Source: F23-D06 sp045600905 (GTDB taxonomy: Bacteria; Bacteroidota; Bacteroidia; Bacteroidales; WCHB1-69). Taken from it: 29,334 nt of DNA. Position 1 is the stretch's first letter. Each line of letters begins with the position of its first letter. Below are positions 6,255 through 15,100 of this stretch, piece after piece. A program made the translations under genes and the position numbers. The stretch covers positions 1 to 29,334 of the forward strand of contig JAZRYT010000088.1 of NCBI GenBank assembly GCA_045600905.1, given 5' to 3'. The notes beneath the pieces are model-generated. The model was not told the DNA's origin. It worked only from the letters and a program-made list of their open reading frames with translations, and ran no database searches.

Positions 6255-8888
6255 CTACCTCACCACAATCTTCTTCGCGCACTTCTTATCCACGCATACC
6301 AAATAGACGCCGGCGGTACTGACTGTGAAGTCCTGGGTATCGTCTGCGTTGGCGATTTGGGCTATAACGCGGCCGTTGATGTCATACAGCGTGACAGTGT
6401 GACCTTCTGCTCCACGGACAAAGATTTGTCTGCCGTTGGAATAAACGGCATACTCCATCGCATCAGCTTCAACATCTTCAATTGCAGTCGTGGTGTCTGA
6501 AGCTATATAGTATATGGTGTTCAACTGTGGGGTGCCATTCATTGTGCCACTTGTTCCACTGAACATATTCGTCAATGAACCGCTTCCAGTCTCGGTGGCG
6601 GGGATAAGCCATTGTTTGCCCGGAGCTGCTTCGTTTACTATCAGGGAGGTGCAATCTTTGAACATCTCATAATAGCATCTGTATTTCAGCGTGGTGGCTG
6701 GCAGGGTTGGCACTGTGGTCAGGGAAGTGCAACCACTGAACATATCATAATAGCAAGAGCGAGCCAAAGTAGTAGCCGGCAGGGCTGGTGCTATTGCCAA
6801 GGAGGTGCAACCTTCGAACATGTGCGTATAGCAACGGTCTTCCAAAGTGGTGGCTGGCAGGGCTGGGGCTTCGGCCAGGGATGTGCATCCTTTGAACATA
6901 GAATAATAGCAAAATGGTGCCAGTGTGGTAGCGGGCAAAGATGGTGCTTCGATCAGAGAAGTGCATCCTTTGAACATCGCATAATAGCAGGAATCTGCCA
7001 AAGTGGTGGCAGGCAGGGCTGGTGCTTCAATCAACGAACTGCAATCATAGAACATACCATAGCAGCAATGGTCGGCCAGTGTGGTGGCCGACAGGGCTGA
7101 TGCTGTCGTCAACGAGGTGCATTCTTTGAACATACAACCGCAGCTATACTCAGCCATAGTGGTGGCTGAGATAGTGGATGCCGTCGTCAACGAACTGCAA
7201 CCACTGAACATATGCGCATAGCAGGAATCTGCCAAAGTGATGGCAGGCAGGGCTGGTGCTTCGGTCAGGGAGGTGCATTGGTCGAACATTGCATAATAGC
7301 ATTTTTTTGCCAGTGCGGTGGCAGGCAGGGCTGGTGCTTCTGTCAACGAACTGCAATTATAGAACATAGCGTAGCAGCAATTGTCGGCCATAGTGGTGGC
7401 TGGCAGGGCTGGTGCTTCTGTCAATGAGGTGCAACCTCTGAACATATACGCATAGCAATTGTCGGCCATAGTGGTGGCTGGCAGGGCTGGTGCTTCTGTC
7501 AATGAAGTGCAGCCCTGGAACATACGGCAATAGCAAGAGTCTGCCAAAATAGTGGCGGGCAAAGCCGGCGCTTCAGTCAGGGAGGTGCAACCATAGAACA
7601 TACCGTGATAGCATTTTTTTTCCATTGTGGTAGCGGGCAGAGTCGGTACCGTTGTCAAGGAGGAGCAACCTTTGAACATACCGTCATAGCAATTTGCTGC
7701 CAAAATAGTGGCAGGCAGCGATGGTGCTTCGGTTAACGAACTGCATTCATAGAACATACAATAACAGCATTTTTTGGCCAATGTGGTGGCCGACATAGAG
7801 GGTGCCGTCGTCAGGGCTGTGCAGCCCCAGAACATAGAATTACAGCTAGATTCTGCCATAGTGGTGGCCGACAAGGATGATGCCGTTGTTAGAGAAGTGC
7901 AATCATAGAACATCGCATAATAGCAATGGTCTGTTAAAATAGTGGCTGGCAGGGCTGGTGCTTCGGTCAAAGAGGTGCAAACAGAGAACATATAGGCATA
8001 GCAAGAGTCTGCCAGAGTGGTGGCGGGCAACGTTGGTGCCTCGGTCAAAGAGTTGCACCTAACGAACATATAAGCATAGCAACAATCCGACAAAGTGGTG
8101 GCTGGTAAAGATGGTGCCGTAGTTAGAGAGGTGCAATCGTAGAACATGCTAGCATAGCAATAGTCTGCCAGAGTGGTGGCGGGCAGGGCTGGCGCTTCGG
8201 TCAGGGAGGTGCAACCGTGGAACATTTGACGATAACAATTCTCCGCCAGAGTGGTAGCGGGCAAGGAGGGAGCTGTCGTCAAGGATGTACAACCGTCGAA
8301 CATCACACTATAGCAATAGTCGGCCAGCGTGGTGGCGGGCAGGGCTGACGCTTCGGTCAATGAGGTGCATCCGTGGAACATTTGACCATAGCAATAGTCT
8401 GCCAAAGTAGTGGCCGGCAAAGTTGGTGACGTGGTCAAGGAGGCACAACCGTCGAACATAGCGGCAAAGGCATACGGTTGAAGCGGCAGATCCGGACAAT
8501 TCGGACCATAGAGGGACATTATGTTACCAGAGCCTTCTACGGTGCCTCCGTTGGTATTTGTAAAATCAAAGTGTGAATGGACAGCGCTATTTGCAAACGC
8601 AACGGCACTATCCTGATTACTCACCGCCCTGAAATAAACCGACTGATCGGCGCTGAGTGCCACTTCCTGATTCGAAGTATAGGCATTCCAGCTCATTCCG
8701 TCTGTTGAATACTGGATGGCGTGGGTGGCGTTCTTAATGTCAAATTTTACCGTCACACTTCCATTTCTTGCCGTAAAACAAAGCGGCGAATTATTTTGGG
8801 CATACAGATGGGTTGAAGACATCAACGATGCCACCGCAACTGCCAAGAAAGCAACAAATCTTGGCAAAAAAGAGTATAATTTTTTCAT
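6255..8888 (-). CDS. BspA-like leucine-rich-repeat surface protein with T9SS sorting domain
   Basis: The ATG at 8888 gives 877 residues. A GTG 24 bases upstream overlaps the -7 promoter box and is rejected. The protein has a signal peptide (MKKLYSFLPRFVAFL..., ending HLYAQ) and a ~115-residue N-terminal beta domain. It then has 23 full tandem repeats of exactly 26 residues (78 bp) of the type MFxGCTSLTEAPALPATTLADxCYxx, plus one degenerate repeat. Each repeat usually carries two cysteines, one after MFxG and one before Y. A spacer leads to a ~75-residue C-terminal sorting domain (VYSNGRQIFVRGAEG...AGVYLVCVDKKCAKKIVVR), so T9SS export and anchoring at the surface are likely. The repeats resemble the BspA/LRR_5 and DUF285-like groups implicated in adhesion in Bacteroidota and Mycoplasma. 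The binding partner is unknown. Confidence 0.85.
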   Translation of the reverse strand: MKKLYSFLPRFVAFLAVAVASLMSSTHLYAQNNSPLCFTARNGSVTVKFDIKNATHAIQYSTDGMSWNAYTSNQEVALSADQSVYFRAVSNQDSAVAFANSAVHSHFDFTNTNGGTVEGSGNIMSLYGPNCPDLPLQPYAFAAMFDGCASLTTSPTLPATTLADYCYGQMFHGCTSLTEASALPATTLADYCYSVMFDGCTSLTTAPSLPATTLAENCYRQMFHGCTSLTEAPALPATTLADYCYASMFYDCTSLTTAPSLPATTLSDCCYAYMFVRCNSLTEAPTLPATTLADSCYAYMFSVCTSLTEAPALPATILTDHCYYAMFYDCTSLTTASSLSATTMAESSCNSMFWGCTALTTAPSMSATTLAKKCCYCMFYECSSLTEAPSLPATILAANCYDGMFKGCSSLTTVPTLPATTMEKKCYHGMFYGCTSLTEAPALPATILADSCYCRMFQGCTSLTEAPALPATTMADNCYAYMFRGCTSLTEAPALPATTMADNCCYAMFYNCSSLTEAPALPATALAKKCYYAMFDQCTSLTEAPALPAITLADSCYAHMFSGCSSLTTASTISATTMAEYSCGCMFKECTSLTTASALSATTLADHCCYGMFYDCSSLIEAPALPATTLADSCYYAMFKGCTSLIEAPSLPATTLAPFCYYSMFKGCTSLAEAPALPATTLEDRCYTHMFEGCTSLAIAPALPATTLARSCYYDMFSGCTSLTTVPTLPATTLKYRCYYEMFKDCTSLIVNEAAPGKQWLIPATETGSGSLTNMFSGTSGTMNGTPQLNTIYYIASDTTTAIEDVEADAMEYAVYSNGRQIFVRGAEGHTVTLYDINGRVIAQIANADDTQDFTVSTAGVYLVCVDKKCAKKIVVR
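6615..8457 (-). repeat. Array of 23 tandem 78-bp coding repeats
   Basis: The DNA period is 78 bp without insertions, so the frame never breaks. Variable positions cluster in the two residues after MF and in the residues around CY. Protein repeats 8-10 (SLSATTMAESSC, then CCY, then a YxCSSL start) resemble repeats 17-19, which suggests a later duplication of a nine-repeat block. Copy number could vary between strains, and short-read assembly may have collapsed copies. Confidence 0.85.
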
Positions 8889-8911
8889 ACTTAATAAAAA
8901 TTTTTTGGCCA

Positions 8912-8919
8912 CAAAAATA
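8912..8919 (-). promoter_or_regulatory. Predicted -7 box of the leucine-rich-repeat gene
   Basis: TATTTTTG on the minus strand fits TAnnTTTG. A TTTG lies 16 bases further upstream, closer than the usual ~20. The expected transcription start near 8905 favours the ATG at 8888 over the GTG at 8912 that overlaps this box. Confidence 0.5.
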
Positions 8920-8993
8920 CTACTTTATTTGGGGACAAAAAAAGGATCTTAACATCCTGTTTGATTGACAGTTGTCATTATTATATTGCTTCC

Positions 8994-9037
8994 ATATTAG
9001 GCAAAAAGCATCAAAAAAAAAAGTTTTTGCCCAATAT
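8994..9037. repeat. 14-bp inverted repeat between the two surface-protein genes
   Basis: ATATTAGGCAAAAA (8994-9007) pairs with TTTTTGCCCAATAT (9024-9037), with one mismatch and a 16-base A-rich loop. A smaller palindrome, TGACA-GT-TGTCA, lies at 8966-8977. These sit upstream of the LRR gene promoter and downstream of the palindrome pair behind the 2464-residue gene. They could be a transcription end structure or an operator. Confidence 0.5.
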
Positions 9038-9049
9038 TCAAAAAAAAAT

Positions 9050-9125
9050 ATCACCGTACAGACGGGGCACCGCACCGTCTCACTAATCACATCACCGTAC
9101 AGACGGTGCGGTGCACCGTCTCTAC
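9050..9125. repeat. Tandem pair of stop-docked palindromes behind the 2464-residue gene
   Basis: The phrase ATCACCGTACAGACGG occurs at 9050-9065 and again at 9091-9106, a period of 41 bp. Each copy folds back on itself: AGACGG (9060-9065) with CCGTCT (9075-9080), and AGACGGTGC (9101-9109) with GCACCGTCT (9113-9121). The outer flank CTCTAC ends at 9125, the last base of the adjacent gene's TAG stop codon. On the minus strand the second hairpin is followed by a run of nine T, so it probably terminates that gene. Confidence 0.75.
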
Positions 9126-12100
9126 TATCGTTTGACAATGCGCTTGGTTACAACACCATTTTCAGTGGAAACACGTAATAAGTAAACGCCGGCAGCATAT
9201 CGGCTAAGGTCAACCTCAACCGTACTGCCATTGGCAGATATCGTGCTCAGCAATTTGCCATACACATCATAGACGACAACAGTGTTCATTATTGATTGTC
9301 CATTGTAAATTGTAAATTGTCCATCGGTCGGGTTCGGATAGACGGAAACCGTGGTTTCCGTGTACTCATCCACACCGACATTCTTCGTACTAACTGTTAT
9401 CGTTTCTGAACTTTCAGATTCGGTTTCGTCACAAATCGAGGTTACCAAAATATCGTACGATGTAAGGCCTTCCAATCCTGTGAGCGTATATGGATTTGTC
9501 GTTATCGTCAGAGTGTTCCAAGTGGCTGCATCGTGTATGCGGAAATGGATTTTCCAAGTGTTTGCCGTTCCGTTCTCGGTCCACGACAACGTAACGTCGT
9601 GGTTGTTGATTTCCGTAGCAACAAGGTTGCTCGGTGCGTCACAGGGTTCCACCATTTCCTCCGTAATAAAGGTAACCGCGCTTGTCCAGTCGGAGAAGTT
9701 GTCCTCTTCGCAGGCAGCCTGCACGCGCACCTGATAGATGGTGTTCGGAAGGAGTCCCGCAATTGTGTATGACGTTGTATTTACAGCAATAGAACTGCTC
9801 CAATCGGAGGCAGAAGCTTGCTTATACTGGAGGTTCCAAGCGGTTTCTACGCCGCCTGCCATCCAGGAAACTGCTGCCGTATCTGTGGAAACGGACGAAA
9901 CTGTCAAACCCATCGGCATCTGGCAGTCCGGGATGTAATCAACTTTAATGTCATCTAAGCACAGATAGTAGTTGTTATTCGTTCCGTCCGCGAACTTGAA
10001 CGCAAGATGAGCCGATGAAACCGTGTCGGGGATGTCAGAAAGGGCGCGCACCACTTCCGTCATAGCCATCATTTTAGGATAATCTTGCAAAACAACAAAG
10101 GTGTTGGCATCATTAGGAGCCGTCATATAGCCCAATGAAAGCGTACCATTGGCGGCGGAGGTACCTTCGTTTATATATTTAAATGAAATCTGCAAATCCT
10201 GAAGATTTTCCGTAAAATCGGGCAATACCGCATACAACGGCGTCGTGTTACTGGATTTCAGCATAAGGCAGTTTCCAGAAGCGCCGCCGGGCGAAAAGGC
10301 GGTGATGAAAGCCATCGGGTAAGTGATGCGGGAATAACTTCTATTGAGGAACGACCAACAATTGGGCAGTTCATCTTCAATAGGGTAATTCATCGGCGGC
10401 ATATTCGTAGATGTGATGGTGCTATAGGCATTGAAATCCTCATAGTACGGGATTGGCGACACCGTACCGCAGGAAGTTCTGGCCATCAGGACTGCCTGCT
10501 GGCTTTCCTCACCATCACAATCAGAACGGACATAAAAATCGTATGCCGTGTTGGTTGTCAGTCCGTCAATAGTAAAAGTGGTGGAAGTGGACGTTACCGA
10601 GGTTCCCGTTCCAGGCGTGAAGCCCGTCGGGCCATATTCAATCATCCAAGCGGAGGCCATTCCTATTTCCGTCCAAGACAAGGTGATGGAGGTCTCGGTT
10701 GCTTGAGAAACTACCAAATCAATCGGTTTCGGACAGGATGGAATTTGGTCAACCACAATATTATCCACATAAATCTGATTATAGCCGGAGGAAAGTTTGG
10801 GAGCCATCAATGCGATAAAGCCACCTGAACCAAAATAGTTGTTGAAATATACCGTAAACTCCTCATAAATAGACTCATTTGGTTCAATGGTATCAACTGG
10901 CACTAATGAATTTCTGTCTGCGGGATTGGTCATCACGCCGACAATCAAAGAGGCCGTTTCCAAAGAGAAAATCCGTCTGGCCTGCAAAGTCATCTGCAAA
11001 GTATTTATGGGATACAAGGCATTTGAGATTTGCGGGAGCACGGCGATTTGGTCATCGTATTCGCTCGTTGAGTTGGTGTAGAAGCGCAAGGCATTGATGC
11101 CGGAATAGGCATAGTTTGATCCTCCTTCGTAAATGATGGGATACCCCGAATAGGTTTGAGACGTTCCGTCATTATAATAGCTCCAACAGGAAGGCAGATT
11201 GTTGGTGGCGACAGCGGTAGTGTTGGCTCCCGCGTATGAATCGAAATTCTCGACGAAGGGCAGCTCGTCAACAGCATAGCAGGGCGCGGTAAATACCACA
11301 GCATTCGACCAAAGTGAATGTTCGTAACCACAATCGCTTCTGATATAAACATAATAGGTGGTGTTCGGAGTTAACGGATAGTAATGGATATACGGTGACT
11401 GAATAGATTCCGGTGTACCATCGTTAGGATCGGCGGTGGCAGAAGTCATCACCACATACTGCCAAGCGGAGATGGATGCATTGGATGAAAATTCAATCTC
11501 GACCGAACTGTTGTTCAAACTCGTAACGTGGGCGTCATACGGGGCACCGCAAGATTTTCCTACAATTTGAATGGAATCCACCACAGCGGCGGGATTTCCA
11601 CCAGTGGCGTTGTCATTGCGCCATACAAAATAAAGACGCTTAGTCTGCCCTGTATAGGAGCCGTTTAAATCAATGTGGAAATGTTGCCACGTCGTCTGCT
11701 GGTTCAATCGGACCTCATCCAATTGCACAAGACCTTGTGGAACATTTAAAACGCCCGAGTTATTAGCCTCCACGTATGTCACATCTCCAAGATAGACGTG
11801 CAGATAATCATACGTCGATTCTCCGTTGGCCTTCCAATTGAAGGACAAGTCGTATGCGGTAGAATTTTCGTCGAACGCGATATCGCGATAAGCCCAAGTC
11901 ACGGAAGAGGCATTGTGTGCGTAGGCAGCCGTTGTTCCCGTGTTAGAAACATACAGCACATTGTCTGTATAACCGGTAGGCGTTCCGATATGCCATTGGT
12001 TTTTGGCATTGCCGTTTTGGAAATTCCAATGCCCGTTTTCATTGTCGTCAGAAAAGTCACAGAAATAGGGTGTCTGGGCAGGAACCTGAGCGGTAGAAAA

Positions 12101-15100
12101 ATGACCATTCGTCCAATAGCTGTAACCTTCGCCATTAGCGCACACTGTACGCAAATAGACGGTGTAGTCTTCTGCCGGCGATAAGGAAGTGACTGTATAA
12201 CTGTTGGTGTTGACTTGCGTGATTCCCGTAAAATCAGGCTCAGTGGTAGAAGCGGGGACCACTAGAATCTCCCAAGAGCCTTCGCCCGGCATATCTGACC
12301 AAGACAAATCAACGGACGTGGTAGTGACGTTAGTCGCCGTTATATCGGTTGGCGATGCGCAACCCGGGATAAAGTCTATTTCCAAATCATCGATATAGCC
12401 GTAGGCAAAAGTCTGAAGGTATTCGTTCTTAAAGGCAATGTAGCGGCCGGTGCCGGTGTAATTGGAGAAATCGACGATTTTTTCTATCCACTCCGTTGGC
12501 GTGGAGGCCGGCGCAATCGTGCTGACCGCGACGAAGGTGTTGACATCTGTCGGATCAGTCATCACGCCCACCTGTATTCTGTCAGCCGCACTATTTGCTC
12601 TGTACATAAAGGTTGCACGTAGAGAACTAACGGGCACCGAAGCATCAACAGACGGCAAAATGGCCACATTGTACGTGCCTGCCGTACTAGTGTAGAAATA
12701 GAGTGAATTGGGCGCAGAATAATTCGTCGTATTCACACAAGGTCTGTCCAAAACGTAAGTGTTAAGCCTATACCAACATTCTGGAAAATAGTAATCGTAA
12801 GAGGCCACATTGTACGAGTCGAAATTATTGCTATACGGTATAGAAAGTGTTTCGGCACAACGCGTTTTGAAACTGTAAGACCACCAGGTGCTGCTATCAG
12901 AAGCGGAGCAAGAAGCCCTGACGAAAACATCGTATTTTGTGTCAGGCATCAGTCCTGTGAGGTTAATTGTCGGTGTGTCGGAGACACGTTGTGCAGTCTC
13001 GCTTGCAGGATTGGCAATGGAACCGGACAGGCCATATACCACGTCCCAGTCGGTTTCATCGCCACCGGCTGTCCAAAACAGACTGGCCGTTGTGGCGGTA
13101 AGCGTGGCGTTGGTGGTGTGGATATTGGTCACGTGCGGACAAGTCGGTATCACGTCTATGGCAATGTCATCCACGTGTACTTCGCTGGCAGCCCCGGCGG
13201 GTATTCTGAATGCCACATATTTTCCGTCGCCCGTATAGGAACTGGTGTTTACCTCGACAATTTCCCAATTCGAGGTGCTTGACGGAGTGACGGCGGGGCC
13301 GATTCTGACAAAGGTGCTGTAATCGTTCGGATCCGTCATAATGCCCACCTCAATTTTAGATTCGGCGTTAGTTTTGTAGGCATAAAAGCTAATCAGCAGA
13401 TTGTCCATCAGCACGGCATCATCAAAACGCGGTGTGGCCAAATAGGAGTAATAGGCAATCGAGCCGTGAAAATAGACGGCATAATGTCCTGAATGATGAT
13501 AAGTTGTAGAAGTATAAGGATAATCTATGGAAGAGTGATTCGTATTGCGTGTCCAACAGGGCAGCATATCACCGGAGCCGGAGCCGGGTGCGCTTTCAAA
13601 ATCTTCTATGAAAGGAAGCGTGGCCGCAAGACAATGGGTGACCGCTGATACGACAGTCCAACTGCTGGTTTCATCATTCCCACAATCGGATTTCAAACGA
13701 ATCGTATATGATTCACCTGGGTAAAGACCATAAATAGTATAAGGTGCACTCGTCACCGTGCCCTCAGATGTCCAATTGACATTATCCGTGCTGTACTCCA
13801 AAATCCAGGAAAACTCGGCATTGCCGGGTGCCCAATCTATCGTAATGGTCTGATCTGTGGTTTCCACAACGCGCACGTTTGGCGCGATACAGAACATCGT
13901 AGAGTCACATTCCTCACCGAAAATCACATTGTTACGATAACTGGTAACATTATAGGAAAGACCGCTCGGCGCAGTGGTCGTGCTGTATTGATCCACATCT
14001 CCGTACCACAAGTGGGAAGTTCCTGACGGAACCTGATGCGTATAGGTGGCATTGCCGGAACCATATTCCGTGTTTTCATCTATGACAATCAAAACCAAAT
14101 TGTCAGTTCCATTGTATTGAAAAGGCGTGGTAAAGTCAAACCTGTTCCAGCCCACCCCATAATGATGGTTCCCAGCAAAACAAAGTTGTGCGGAATCCGC
14201 CGGAATCCAGTCGGCCGAAGTATTCAATGACGTATGCATTAAATAGATTTTGTAATTCCTCTGCCAGAAAACGGTGGACATATTGAAAGAAACAGAATTG
14301 ATGGTAGCAGGGCCATTCATTTCAGAAGCTAAGAAAATCTGTTGGCAATAGGAGTTTTTGTAAAAAGAATTTGTCGGGAAGTTATTGTTAAAAGTGGTAA
14401 CTGCGGTACTTTCCCCAATTTGCACGTCACCTCCGGCCAAACATTTTGTACTGAAAGTCAAGTTTGCGGTGTCGGCCGATTCTTGGGCGCAATTAGAGAA
14501 AACCCTGACCTCGTACGAAGTCAACGGTAACAACCCGTCAATAAAGCAGTTGGTGTCAGAAGAAAATTTCAACTGCCAATTGTTTTGTCCGGCCACCGTG
14601 TATTCCACGGAATAGTCTAACGCACCATACAGGGCAGATTTCCAAGAGACCAAAGCGGAAGTGCCAGCAATCTGGCTGACGACAACATCCCGCGGAGAAG
14701 AACAGAGCGGAGCCGTGCTAAACGTCTGGCAATTGGTCCAAATACTAGTGCCACTGCCACAATCGGAACGCACATAGACATCGTATTGAGTATCGGGCAA
14801 AAGATTGTAAACCGTGTATGGATGCGTGCCCGCGTATTCCACCGTGCCCGTGGACACGTTATCACCGTGGGGCACCACCACCACCTGCCAGTCTGTTTCC
14901 GAATCACCCGGCTGCCAGTCCACCTCAACGCTGTTGTCTGTGAAGCTGTTGATGGTGACATTCGTCGGTTTTATACAGGTGGAAATTTCGGAAAGCACAA
15001 TGTCGTCAATGTATCCGTAATTGTAACCCGAAGAGGGACGCGGCACCATAATGGCAATGTAACTGCCTGTTCCGGTGTAATTTGAAAAGTCAACGGATTT

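Noticed and set aside
6612..7100. 162-residue plus-strand open frame with internal repeats (GWQGW, CFGQG)
   Set aside because: It is the antisense of the 78-bp repeat array. A repeat whose length is a multiple of three keeps any stop-free antisense frame open for as long as the array lasts. There is no start context or promoter.
8886..8912. GTG start at 8912 for the leucine-rich-repeat protein
   Set aside because: It overlaps the predicted -7 promoter box. The ATG at 8888 gives a standard signal peptide.
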